Below are positions 34,479 to 42,735 of a stretch of 64,000 bases of DNA, in pieces. Numbering within the stretch: position 1 is the stretch's first letter; each line of letters begins with the position of its first letter. The notes below the pieces were generated by a model. It ran no database searches, was not told where the DNA came from, and saw nothing but the letters and a program-made list of their open reading frames with translations. The DNA is from Mesorhizobium sp. (GTDB lineage: Bacteria; Pseudomonadota; Alphaproteobacteria; Rhizobiales; Rhizobiaceae). The translations under genes were made by a program, and so were the position numbers. The stretch lies in assembly GCF_023954305.1 (NCBI RefSeq), contig NZ_JAMLIG010000001.1:868001-932000 (forward strand). Reading direction: 5' to 3'.

Positions 34479-35777
34479 GTGTCCAGCGTCACGCCGAGCG
34501 GCGAAAAAACCAGCCCGAAACCTTCCCTTCGCGCGGCGCTGCGTGGGCGGCTCGGCCTCGTGCGCGACTACGCCTCCGCGATCAGCGGCTCGGCCGGGCG
34601 GCTGGTCTTCTCGCTCATCTACTTCGTCGCCCTGGCGAATACATTGTCGATCGCGGATTTCGGCCTGTTCGCCACCGCCTCGGCAACGGGCGTCATGCTG
34701 TCGCGCATTCTCGCCTTCGGCTACATTACGGCGCTTTACCGCACGGCAACCGTCCGCCCTGCCCTGATCGGCGTGTTCACGGCCGGGTTCATGCTGATGG
34801 CGGTCGTCTCGCTGCCGGTTCTGGGACTGTCAAGCCTCGGCGCGCATGCGGTCTTCTTCGGCAACGAGATGGCACTGTCGGTCTTCCTCACCGTCATCGC
34901 GGCGGAAGCGCTGTTGTGGCGCCCGGTCGAGGCGGTCGTGATCGTCAACAACGGCATGGGGCGCTTCGGCCGCGCCGCGGTGCTCGTCATCCTCGGCACG
35001 GTTCTGCGGGCCGCCGCGGCCGGAGCCTTCGTGTTCCTGCCGATGCGAGACCTGCCGACCTGGAGCTTCCTCTATCTCGGGGCGAATGCGGTTTCGCTGC
35101 TTGTTGCAGCTGCGTTCTTCTACCCCTCCTGCCGGCTCAGGCTCATGCCGCGGCTCTACTTGCGCCGTCTGCCTGATTCGCTTTACGTCGCCGGCGCCGA
35201 GATCCTGTTCTATCTGCAGATGGAGATGGACAAGCTCCTGGTGCTCGCGCTGGGGGGACCGCATCTCGCCGGCATCTATGCGATGATCATGCGGCTCGTG
35301 GACCTGACCGCGATCCCCATCCGCACCTTCACGATGATGCTCGTGCAGCGCCTGATGCGCGCGCCGGAACTCCTGGCGCGCACGATCCGCCGGATCGGGC
35401 TGGAAGCCGCCGTCTTCGCGACCTCGACGGTGGCGCTGGCAGCCCTCGCGGTGATCCTGCATTTCTTCCCGACCCTCCTCGGAAAGAACGTCGCAGAGGC
35501 CGCACCGCTCCTCGGGCTCGCCCTGTTCGTGCCGGGGCTGCGCAATCTGGTCGAATACCAGGCGGAGCTGCTGTTCGCGCGCGGCCAGACGCTTTTGCGG
35601 GCGATAAACCTCGCCCTCCTGGCGGGGCTGAAGGCCGTGCTGCTCGCACTGCTCCTGGTGCAGTCGCTTGAGGTCGATCAGCTGGTCCTGTGGCTCAACG
35701 CGGTCTTCGCCGCGCTCTATCTCGCCTCGGCTCTTTTGACCTATACGGCGATGCGACTGCCGGCGAAGGCGGCTTGA
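34479..35777 (+). CDS. Polysaccharide flippase (Wzx/MATE-like)
   Basis: This 432-residue membrane protein has about twelve hydrophobic segments, beginning with LVFSLIYFVALANTLSIADF, the usual start of Wzx-type oligosaccharide flippases (SIADFGLFATASA). It should move lipid-linked repeat units across the inner membrane for the polymer made by the neighbouring enzymes. The start is a GTG at 34479; the 27-residue N-terminus before the first segment is plausible. Its stop abuts the stop of the next gene on the other strand, within a 14-bp palindrome. Confidence 0.85.
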   Translation: MSSVTPSGEKTSPKPSLRAALRGRLGLVRDYASAISGSAGRLVFSLIYFVALANTLSIADFGLFATASATGVMLSRILAFGYITALYRTATVRPALIGVFTAGFMLMAVVSLPVLGLSSLGAHAVFFGNEMALSVFLTVIAAEALLWRPVEAVVIVNNGMGRFGRAAVLVILGTVLRAAAAGAFVFLPMRDLPTWSFLYLGANAVSLLVAAAFFYPSCRLRLMPRLYLRRLPDSLYVAGAEILFYLQMEMDKLLVLALGGPHLAGIYAMIMRLVDLTAIPIRTFTMMLVQRLMRAPELLARTIRRIGLEAAVFATSTVALAALAVILHFFPTLLGKNVAEAAPLLGLALFVPGLRNLVEYQAELLFARGQTLLRAINLALLAGLKAVLLALLLVQSLEVDQLVLWLNAVFAALYLASALLTYTAMRLPAKAA

Positions 35778-35784
35778 TCAAGCC
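35771..35784. terminator. 14-bp palindrome joining two convergent stop codons
   Basis: GGCTTGATCAAGCC is a perfect palindrome. Its centre is the junction of the two TGA stops of the convergent flippase and DUF6492-like genes (stop codons 35775-35777 and 35778-35780, zero spacing). It may serve as a minimal terminator, but it has no T run. Confidence 0.35.
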
Positions 35785-36653
35785 TCGATCAGCCGCCGGA
35801 TCCGCCCGATGTCGGTGCCGATGAAGGATTGCATGCCGATCGCGACCTGGTCCTGGCTCATCGCCCCGACGAATTCCCGGAACTGGTCGTCGGACAGCGC
35901 CGGCCCGGTCCAATAGACGCGGCAGAGTTCGCTGGAGGCGTGGAAATGGCCCTGCCCTTCCATCACCTCGTCGGCGAAACGGCCGTACAGCATGCACTCC
36001 GAAAAATGCCGGTTCGCGGCAATCCCGGACACCCAGTGCTTGCCGGTCACCTCCTCGATGCGCTTGCACATCGCCACTGTCGCGTCGCGGCGCCAGGCAA
36101 TGACGGTCGCAATATAATCGTGCCGTGGCGGAGCCCTTAGACCGAGCACGGTTCCGGCATTGATCGCCCAGCGGCGCTGCTGCTCCAGTCCGGCGCGCGC
36201 CAGACCGTCGTCGCGGCGAAAGAGCCGCAGATCGCCGCCTTGCCACAGCGTGCGGCAGTCGAAAGGGCGAAGGAAGGCAACATCGGAATCGCAGTAGAGG
36301 AAGGCGTCTTCCGCGACACGGTGCGCGATGGCAATGCGGCGCAGCTGCTGGACGTGCCAGCCGCGCAACGGCATGGTGCGGGCCGATAGCCAGACCCGCT
36401 TGCGAAAGCGGAAGAACGGATCGGGAAAGGATCTGAGCCACGACGGGAGCAGGTCCCGCTCGTCGACCACGGTCCGAGTCGGTCCCTCGAGCTGCCTGAA
36501 CAGCGCGACGTCTTCCGAGGCGACCAGCAGATAGTGATGCGAGTGGCCGGTGACGAAGCGGTCGACGGTCTCACACAGGAGCCGGCACCGTTCGAGGTCG
36601 GGCTTGTAGCTGGCAGTCACCAGCGCTGCGCCGCGGCGGATCGCGTCATGCAT
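35778..36653 (-). CDS. DUF6492-like glycosyltransferase-related protein
   Basis: This 291-residue soluble protein begins with a GT-A-like strand (GAALVTASYKPDLERCRLLC) and has a central YCDSDVAFLRPF motif, a probable DxD metal site. The pattern fits the DUF6492 family found in polysaccharide clusters. It is presumably a sugar transferase, but activity is inferred from context and the DxD motif. Its ATG overlaps the stop codon of the WecG-like gene by eight bases, so it is translated with that gene. Confidence 0.7.
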   Translation of the reverse strand: MHDAIRRGAALVTASYKPDLERCRLLCETVDRFVTGHSHHYLLVASEDVALFRQLEGPTRTVVDERDLLPSWLRSFPDPFFRFRKRVWLSARTMPLRGWHVQQLRRIAIAHRVAEDAFLYCDSDVAFLRPFDCRTLWQGGDLRLFRRDDGLARAGLEQQRRWAINAGTVLGLRAPPRHDYIATVIAWRRDATVAMCKRIEEVTGKHWVSGIAANRHFSECMLYGRFADEVMEGQGHFHASSELCRVYWTGPALSDDQFREFVGAMSQDQVAIGMQSFIGTDIGRIRRLIEA

Positions 36654-37446
36654 CGCGCATGCGCTCCCTGCCGGCGCGATAGCCGCCAAACTTTTGTGCC
36701 ACGACCCGCGCCAGGAAGAGCGGATTACCGACGATGTAGCGGCGCCACAGCCGTCCGGGTTCGACCCACAGCCGGAACAGCCATTCGAGCCTGAGCCGGC
36801 GTATCCACAGCGGCGCGCGCGGCATGCGCCCCGAGAGGAAATCGAGCAGGGCCCCGACAGCGATCGGCATCGTGCAATGGAGCGGCGTCAGGTTGCGCTC
36901 GATCCAAAGCTCCTGGCGCGGCACGCCCATGGCGACGAGCAGGATGTCGGGCCGGTAGTCGGCGATGTCGGCGATGATGTCCGGCTCCTGCGCCTTGGCG
37001 AAGTAACCGTCGTGGATGACGCGGTATTCGTGCTGGGGCGCCAGGATGGAGAGATGTTCGGCGGCACCACCCGCATTCTCTTGCGTCGCGCCGAGCAGTG
37101 CCACCTTGAGCCGCGTCGGCACGGACGCGATCAGCGCCGGCACAAAATCCGTGCCGTTGAGGTTTGCCGGGAAAGGACGCCCGTGCAGCCATTTGGCAGC
37201 GATGTCGACGCCTACACCGTCCGGGAGCACGAGGAAACGTCTCAGCGCCCGGGTGAATTCGTCGTCCAAACAGGCGACGTTCGCATTGTGCGCGTTGAGG
37301 AAGCCGACCGGCGTGAAGCGCTGGTCGCGCAGATAGCCGCCAAGCACGTCGAGCGCCTCCTGCCAGCCGATCGCGGCCACCGGCACGGCGAGGATTTCCA
37401 TCGACGGAAGGCGCGAGGCGACCTGCGGGGCAGGCTGCAGGGTCAT
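36646..37446 (-). CDS. WecG/TagA/CpsF-family glycosyltransferase
   Basis: This 266-residue enzyme has the family hallmarks FLNAHNANVACLDDEF, VLPDGVGVDIAAKWL, LLGATQENAGGAAEHLS and VAMGVPRQELWI. The family transfers an N-acetylmannosaminuronic acid- or mannosamine-type sugar to a lipid-linked acceptor. The conserved Asp in LPDGVG is present. It overlaps the preceding glycosyltransferase by four bases (ATGA) and is part of the minus-strand unit GT4 - WecG - DUF6492. It probably adds the second sugar of a repeat unit. Confidence 0.9.
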   Translation of the reverse strand: MTLQPAPQVASRLPSMEILAVPVAAIGWQEALDVLGGYLRDQRFTPVGFLNAHNANVACLDDEFTRALRRFLVLPDGVGVDIAAKWLHGRPFPANLNGTDFVPALIASVPTRLKVALLGATQENAGGAAEHLSILAPQHEYRVIHDGYFAKAQEPDIIADIADYRPDILLVAMGVPRQELWIERNLTPLHCTMPIAVGALLDFLSGRMPRAPLWIRRLRLEWLFRLWVEPGRLWRRYIVGNPLFLARVVAQKFGGYRAGRERMRDA

Positions 37447-38621
37447 GCCGCCGCCTCGTGTCTGGTGCCCTTGCCAAGGTGTGCCAGGCCGCGGGCGATC
37501 TCGCGGTCGAGTGCTGCGCGCTGCGCGGCGTAGAAGAGCCGGCCGTCGGCGTCGGTCTTCGGATTGCGCGCCGCCTCGACGAGGGCGCGGGCGAAGTCCG
37601 CCGGGTCATCGGCGACGACGCAATTGTCCGGGACATTGGCGATGCCGCGCAGCGACCGGGTCGTCGCTACCGAGGGCAGACCAAGCTCGAACGTTTCGAT
37701 GGTCTTCAACTGGACACCGGTGCCGGCACGGCTGGCGAGCGGGATGACTCGCGCCGAGCGGACAAAGTCGGTCGCGTCCGGCACGAAGCCGACGAATTCG
37801 ACGCCCGGATGGGAGCTGGCGAGGTCGGACGGTGTCTTGCCGGCGATCCTGACGGTGAACTCCGGCGGCAGATGCGGGACGACCTCGTCCAGGAACCATT
37901 CGAGGCCGATGCGGTTCGGCTGCCAGGTCCAGGTGCCGATCAGGGCGGCGTCGCAGCCCGTGGCGCGGCTGCCGCCGGGTTGCGGCGGGTGGAGCCGGGT
38001 GACGAGCGGCAGGGACGACGACCGATCGTCGCCGTCAACGCCGAGCAGAGGGCGGTCGTCGTCCGCCAGCGTCCAGACGAAGGCGGCGCGGTCGCACAGG
38101 CGACGCTCGATGCCCCGCAGCAGGCCGGCCTCGCGCGCGTAGAGCACCTTCTGCATCAGCCCGCGCGCGGCGGCCGCGTTTTCTTCCGCCGAACGGTATT
38201 CGACATTGTGGGCGACGAAGATCGACGGCCGATCGCGAAAAACCTCCTCGAACGCGCCGGCGAACTGGGCCGCGTTGAGGATGTAGCCGTCATAGGGCTC
38301 GATCGAGGACAAGGCGGCGCGCACCTGTTCGGGTGTCGCGGCCCTGAGCTTGACCGAAGAGAAGGTCAGCCCCATCGACACCGCCTTCAAGAGCCAGCTC
38401 GCTTTCTGCAGTCCCGACGCATTGTCGGTGCGAACATCCACCTCGCCGAGCACGACTGTGTGTTCCGGATCCGCCGGCGCGGCACCGGGCCAGATGAAGC
38501 CCAGGACCGTGACCTTCACCCCGGCGCGGCGCAAGGCATCGACGATCGCGGCATTGGCGATCTCGTAGCCGGTCGTTGCGGTTCCGGTCGGGACTATGGA
38601 GGTGGCGAGAACGAGATGCAT
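37443..38621 (-). CDS. GT4-family glycosyltransferase
   Basis: This 392-residue enzyme has the GT-B fold: an N-terminal half starting HLVLATSIVPTGTATTGYEI and a C-terminal Rossmann half. The donor-site pattern is ASRAGTGVQLKTIETFELGLP (E-x7-E type, with the second Glu in the TFELGLP stretch). It should add a sugar from a nucleotide-sugar donor. It is the first gene of the minus-strand glycosyltransferase unit and overlaps the WecG-like gene by four bases. Donor and acceptor are unknown. Confidence 0.85.
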   Translation of the reverse strand: MHLVLATSIVPTGTATTGYEIANAAIVDALRRAGVKVTVLGFIWPGAAPADPEHTVVLGEVDVRTDNASGLQKASWLLKAVSMGLTFSSVKLRAATPEQVRAALSSIEPYDGYILNAAQFAGAFEEVFRDRPSIFVAHNVEYRSAEENAAAARGLMQKVLYAREAGLLRGIERRLCDRAAFVWTLADDDRPLLGVDGDDRSSSLPLVTRLHPPQPGGSRATGCDAALIGTWTWQPNRIGLEWFLDEVVPHLPPEFTVRIAGKTPSDLASSHPGVEFVGFVPDATDFVRSARVIPLASRAGTGVQLKTIETFELGLPSVATTRSLRGIANVPDNCVVADDPADFARALVEAARNPKTDADGRLFYAAQRAALDREIARGLAHLGKGTRHEAAA

Positions 38622-38742
38622 TGCGGCGTCCTGTTGCCCCGAGGCACTAGCAGAAGTCGCCGAAACAGGAGTTAAGCGGATGCGGCCAAATACGTTTTCG
38701 GCCCGGAAAAGGCCCCTGTCCCGGCTTCCAATGGGAAAGTGA

Positions 38743-38757
38743 TTAACGGCCCCTTAA
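38743..38757. promoter_or_regulatory. Perfect CtrA-type site TTAA-N7-TTAA
   Basis: TTAACGGCCCCTTAA matches TTAA-N7-TTAA exactly and lies in the 194-bp divergent region between two glycosyltransferase genes. A second copy (TTTACGGCTCCTTAA, one mismatch) lies at 38802-38816. The two share the spacer pattern CGGCYCC. This placement suggests that the GT2 gene, or both genes, are controlled by the cell-cycle regulator CtrA. Confidence 0.55.
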
Positions 38758-38801
38758 TCGCCTTCATAGCGTCTTATGCACTTGCCAGGGTACAGCGTCT
38801 C

Positions 38802-38816
38802 TTTACGGCTCCTTAA
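38802..38816. promoter_or_regulatory. Second CtrA-like site (one mismatch)
   Basis: TTTACGGCTCCTTAA repeats the perfect site at 38743-38757, with a C-to-T and an A-to-T difference. It overlaps the first possible ATG (38816) of the GT2 gene, which supports the downstream ATG at 38867 as the true start. Confidence 0.45.
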
Positions 38817-38866
38817 TGACGCTCTGCGATACCGAAATGGTTTTCAAACGGACGCATTGCGCCGAC

Positions 38867-39865
38867 ATGAACCCCCGCCCTTCCGATCCGGCGATCTCGC
38901 TGATCGCGCGCTCGCCCGGCCTCGATGCACAGGCCGTGGACGTGGTGGTGACGATGCCGACCTTCCGTCGTCCGAAGCAGGTGCTGGAAACGCTGGCCTC
39001 TCTGGAGCGGCAGCGCACGCAGCGGCGCTTCGCGGTGATCGTGATGGAAAACGACGCAGACGGCCGCGAAGGTGTGGCGGCCGCCGCGCCCTGGTTCGAG
39101 ACAGGACGGATCCCCGGCCTGCTGATCATCGCGCATGATCGCGGCAACTGCAGCGCCTACAATGCCGGCTGGCTGACGGCGCTGATTCATTTTCCGGCGT
39201 TCCGCCACCTGCTCGTCATCGACGACGACGAGATCGCGGATCCTGACTGGCTGGAACGCATGTGCGCGGCGAGCGAGACATTGCCGGCCGACATCGTCGG
39301 CGGGCCGCAGGTTCCGGTGTTCGACAATCCCGCGCACCAGGCCTGGGAGAACCATCCGGTGTTCTCTCCGCCGTACCAGACGAGCGGCCGCGTGGCCGCG
39401 CTCTATTCCTCAGGCAATCTTTTGATCGGGCGGCACGTTCTGGAAAAGATGGGATCGCCCTTCCTCGATCTGCGCTTCAACTTCATGGGCGGCGGCGACA
39501 GCGACTTCCTCTCGCGCTCGGCCGCTGCCGGGTTCAGGCTGGGCTGGTGCGCCGAGGCTCCGGTCTACGAGGCAGTGCCCGAGCGGCGGGTCGAGGCGGA
39601 CTGGATCCGGGCGCGGGCGCTTCGCAATGGCGTGATCTCGACGCTGGTCGAGAAGCGCAAACGGACGGCGGAGCCGTTCGGGCGGGCCAAGGTGCTGGCC
39701 AGGAGCCTGGCGCTGCTCGGCGCGTCGCCGCTGCGCGCCGCGGCGCGCTACGCCAAGACCGGGTCCGCGTCGGTCGCGCTCTACCCCGTATACGTGGCGT
39801 TGGGCCGGGTCGGCGCCGAATTCGGCTATGCCAATGAACAGTACCGCACTCCCGAGAAGAATTGA
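38867..39865 (+). CDS. GT2-family glycosyltransferase
   Basis: This enzyme (332 residues from the ATG at 38867; 349 if the ATG at 38816 is used) has a GT-A fold. The nucleotide-sugar site is VDVVVTMPTFRRPKQVLETL and the DDD motif is LLVIDDDEIADPDW. A C-terminal GGGDSDFLSRSAAAG stretch fits the inverting GT2 class. I prefer the later start because a CtrA-like site covers the first. It overlaps the polymerase gene downstream by 38 bases, so the two are probably co-translated. Confidence 0.85.
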   Translation: MNPRPSDPAISLIARSPGLDAQAVDVVVTMPTFRRPKQVLETLASLERQRTQRRFAVIVMENDADGREGVAAAAPWFETGRIPGLLIIAHDRGNCSAYNAGWLTALIHFPAFRHLLVIDDDEIADPDWLERMCAASETLPADIVGGPQVPVFDNPAHQAWENHPVFSPPYQTSGRVAALYSSGNLLIGRHVLEKMGSPFLDLRFNFMGGGDSDFLSRSAAAGFRLGWCAEAPVYEAVPERRVEADWIRARALRNGVISTLVEKRKRTAEPFGRAKVLARSLALLGASPLRAAARYAKTGSASVALYPVYVALGRVGAEFGYANEQYRTPEKN

Positions 39866-41165
39866 TCTCGGCCGCATCGCCGACGCCTTTCCGGCAAGGC
39901 GCATCGCGACGATTCTCGCGTCGCTGCTGCTGACGGTCGTCATCGTTTCATTCAAGCCCTTTCAGCCTGCGCCCGCGCCCGGCACGCAGGAGGGCGGCGA
40001 CATCGTCAATCAGCTTGGTTTCGGCTCGCTCGGCGGCCTCGCGATCCTGTCGCTCGCCTGCTACGTCGACCGCCGCGTGCTGGCCCGGCTGCTCAGCCCC
40101 TGGTGGCTGGTGCTTCTCGGATTCCTCGCCCTTTCGGTTCTGCACGCGACCGACCCGCCGTCGGCGTTTCGCGCCGCGATGTTCACAGTCATCGGCATGC
40201 TGACGATCGCGGCCGTGCTCGCCCTGCCGCGCGACGCCGATTCCTTCTCGACCGTGCTGGCCTTCGCCGGGCTGGTGACGGTCGGTCTCTGCTATTTCGG
40301 CCTTGTCGCCTTCCCGACCGAGGCGATCCACGGTGCGGATTCGCTCGAGCCTCAGCATGCCGGCTTCTGGCGCGGCTCGTTCAGCCACAAGAACGTCGCC
40401 GGACCGGTGATGGCCTGCTTCTCCTTCGCCGGTCTCTATCTCTGGCGCAGGGGATGGCGGGGCCTCGGCTTGGTGCTGTTCGCAGCGGCCATGACCTTCA
40501 TGATCAACACCGGCTCGAAGACGACCGCCGGGCTCGTTCCGCTGGCGATCCTGCTGGTGATGCTGCCGGGTCTCATCGGTTTGAGGAGGACCGTGCCGCT
40601 GATCTTCGCGCTGGCGATCATCGGTACCGCGCTGGGCACGCTGGGTATCGTCTTCATCGATACGCTGAAGCAGTTCGCCGCCGAACAGTTTCCAGGCCTC
40701 ACCTATACGGGCCGCACCGCGCTCTGGGAGTTTTCCGGCGAAATGATCGCGAAGAAGCCGTGGGCCGGCTACGGCTTCGAGAGCTTCTGGGGAACGCCGT
40801 TCCTGATGAACATGGACCAGCCTTTCGACCGCGACTGGGACATCCGCGGCATCGTGCATGGCCACAACGGCTATCTCGACATCGCCGTGATCATGGGTGT
40901 GCCGGCGCTCGTGGCCGCGGCGATCGCCTTCCTCGTCGTGCCGCTCGCCGACTATCTGCGCAGCGGACCGCGGCGGGAAAACGTGCTGCTCGCGGACATG
41001 TTCATGATGATGCTCCTGTTCACCGCGCTCAACGCCTTCCTCGAATCCTTCTTCTTCCGCCGCGCCGATCCGGTCTGGCTGTTCTTCGTCATGGCGACCT
41101 TGGGGCTCAGGCTGGTTGCGCGTTTTCCAGTCGCGACGCGCATCGCCGACCATCCGGCCCCTTGA
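39828..41165 (+). CDS. O-antigen ligase/polymerase-family protein
   Basis: This 445-residue membrane protein has about twelve hydrophobic segments and a large periplasmic loop holding FWRGSFSHKNVAGPVMACF, the signature of the O-antigen ligase (WaaL/Wzy) family, and YTGRTALWEFSGEMIAKKPW. It should polymerise or ligate the lipid-linked repeat units on the periplasmic side. The start overlaps the GT2 gene. With the flippase and GumC-like protein it completes a Wzx/Wzy-dependent exopolysaccharide route. Confidence 0.88.
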   Translation: MPMNSTALPRRIDLGRIADAFPARRIATILASLLLTVVIVSFKPFQPAPAPGTQEGGDIVNQLGFGSLGGLAILSLACYVDRRVLARLLSPWWLVLLGFLALSVLHATDPPSAFRAAMFTVIGMLTIAAVLALPRDADSFSTVLAFAGLVTVGLCYFGLVAFPTEAIHGADSLEPQHAGFWRGSFSHKNVAGPVMACFSFAGLYLWRRGWRGLGLVLFAAAMTFMINTGSKTTAGLVPLAILLVMLPGLIGLRRTVPLIFALAIIGTALGTLGIVFIDTLKQFAAEQFPGLTYTGRTALWEFSGEMIAKKPWAGYGFESFWGTPFLMNMDQPFDRDWDIRGIVHGHNGYLDIAVIMGVPALVAAAIAFLVVPLADYLRSGPRRENVLLADMFMMMLLFTALNAFLESFFFRRADPVWLFFVMATLGLRLVARFPVATRIADHPAP

Positions 41166-41214
41166 AACAAACGGCCCCGCGGTCCATTCCCTCCCTCAAA
41201 CGGGAGAATGGACA

Positions 41215-42027
41215 ATGTCGGTTCTGGTTGTTCTCGTCGGCTGCGGCAATATGGGCCACGCCATGCTGTCGGGCTGGCTGACATCGGGCAAGCTCAAGCC
41301 GCACGAGGTGTTCGTGGTCGAGCCGAACGAAGCCCTGAGGGCGCGCGCGGCGGAGCTCGGCGCGCTGGCCGGCGCAAGCGCGGCGGAGGTGCCGCCGGAG
41401 ACGGCACCCACGCTGGTGATCTTCGCCGTCAAGCCGCAGGTGATGCGCGACGTAGTCCCTGCCTATCAGCGCTTCGCCAACATGGGCGCGACCTATCTCA
41501 GCATCGCGGCCGGAACGCGGACAGCCGTGTTCGAGGAGATTCTCGGCGCAGCCGCGGCGGTCGTGCGCTGCATGCCCAACACCCCGGCGGCGGTCGGCAA
41601 GGGCATGATGGTGACCTTCGCCAATCCAAACGTGACCAAGGAAGCGAATGCCTTCGTTGCCGATCTCCTGTCTGCATCGGGCGAGGTCGCCTCGATCGCC
41701 GACGAAGACCTGATGGATGCGGTGACGGCCGTGTCGGGCTCCGGCCCCGCCTACATCTTCCATTTCATCGAATGCCTGACGGCGGCTGCCGAAAGCGCGG
41801 GTCTGCCGGCTGAGACGGCGAAACTGCTCGCGATTCAGACCGTCTATGGCGCGGCCTGCCTTGCGAAGGAAAGCAGCGAAACGCCCACCCGCCTGCGCGA
41901 ACAGGTGACGAGCCCGAACGGCACGACGGCGGCGGCGCTGTCCGTGCTAATGGGCGAGGAGCGGATGAAGAACCTGTTGACCGAAGCGGTGGAAGCGGCG
42001 CGCAGGCGTAGCGTGGAGTTAGGGTAA
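41215..42027 (+). CDS. proC: Pyrroline-5-carboxylate reductase
   Basis: This 270-residue enzyme makes proline from pyrroline-5-carboxylate with NAD(P)H. It has the Rossmann loop VLVGCGNMGHAMLSGWL (residues about 5-21), the middle VVRCMPNTPAAVGKG, and the C-terminal VSGSGPAYIFHFIECLTAAA plus LREQVTSPNGTTAAAL stretch. The ATG at 41215 follows CGGGAGAATGG. It stands apart from the exopolysaccharide genes and converges with vapC, whose stop is four bases away. Confidence 0.96.
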   Translation: MSVLVVLVGCGNMGHAMLSGWLTSGKLKPHEVFVVEPNEALRARAAELGALAGASAAEVPPETAPTLVIFAVKPQVMRDVVPAYQRFANMGATYLSIAAGTRTAVFEEILGAAAAVVRCMPNTPAAVGKGMMVTFANPNVTKEANAFVADLLSASGEVASIADEDLMDAVTAVSGSGPAYIFHFIECLTAAAESAGLPAETAKLLAIQTVYGAACLAKESSETPTRLREQVTSPNGTTAAALSVLMGEERMKNLLTEAVEAARRRSVELG

Positions 42028-42030
42028 GGG

Positions 42031-42444
42031 TCAGTCCCGGAAAGGGTTCACCACTTTCAGCTTGCCGTCGACGACGAGGCCATGGTGCAAGTCTTCGGAA
42101 AGAAGCGTCGTGCAGCCTTCGATCAACGCACAGGCAACAATCGTCGCATCATATGTCGAGAGACGATATCTTTGAATGATGTCCAATGCCCTATCATGGA
42201 CATCGACCGTCACAGGCACGACCTCGAAAGCGTCACGTAGCACTTTCAGGAATGGCACGATTTCGATGACATCAAGGCCGTTCTTGCGTCTGGCCACGTT
42301 GGTGAACTCGTTCAAGACCTGAACGCTGACCACGCCTCCTCGTACCATATATGGATCGAGGCGCCTCGCCTTCTCGCTCTGCGGCAAGAGCAGATAGAGC
42401 AGAACATTGGTATCATAGAAAAGAGGCTCGCGGTCAGCGGGCAT
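42031..42444 (-). CDS. PIN-domain toxin (VapC-like)
   Basis: This 137-residue PIN nuclease has the acidic catalytic residues in FYDTNVLLYLL (Asp near residue 11) and TYDATIVACALIEGC, plus SEDLHHGLVV near the C-terminus. VapC-type toxins cut tRNA or rRNA. The ATG overlaps the antitoxin gene by 11 bases. The pair converges on proC. Confidence 0.85.
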   Translation of the reverse strand: MPADREPLFYDTNVLLYLLLPQSEKARRLDPYMVRGGVVSVQVLNEFTNVARRKNGLDVIEIVPFLKVLRDAFEVVPVTVDVHDRALDIIQRYRLSTYDATIVACALIEGCTTLLSEDLHHGLVVDGKLKVVNPFRD

Positions 42445-42664
42445 TCGCCTCTTCCCGGTCGAACTTGAAATCCGCCGGTAACAAGCCGTGGAACTTATGC
42501 AGTTCCTTCAAAATCTCCTGACGGTCACGCTTGCGCACCACCTCGAAGCTGGCGCTGCCGCTAGGTTTCAGTTCGACCTCGTCGCCTTCCTTCAAGTCCA
42601 CAGCCTCGGCCACGGCAATCGGAATGCGAACCGCGAGGCTGTTCCCCCATTTCGAGACACGCAT
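42434..42664 (-). CDS. AbrB/MazE-type antitoxin (VapB-like)
   Basis: This 76-residue protein starts MRVSKWGNSLAVRIPIAVAE, a SpoVT/AbrB swapped-hairpin DNA-binding domain, and ends in a charged tail that should bind the PIN toxin. GGAGGCG precedes the ATG, and an AT-rich stretch (GGATATACATTC) upstream could be the promoter it controls. It is the first gene of the pair. Confidence 0.85.
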   Translation of the reverse strand: MRVSKWGNSLAVRIPIAVAEAVDLKEGDEVELKPSGSASFEVVRKRDRQEILKELHKFHGLLPADFKFDREEANAR

Positions 42665-42735
42665 CGGATCGCCTCCTTCGGATCGACATCCATCTTAGAA
42701 TGTATATCCGCGCGGCGCCCCCTTCAACGGTCCAT

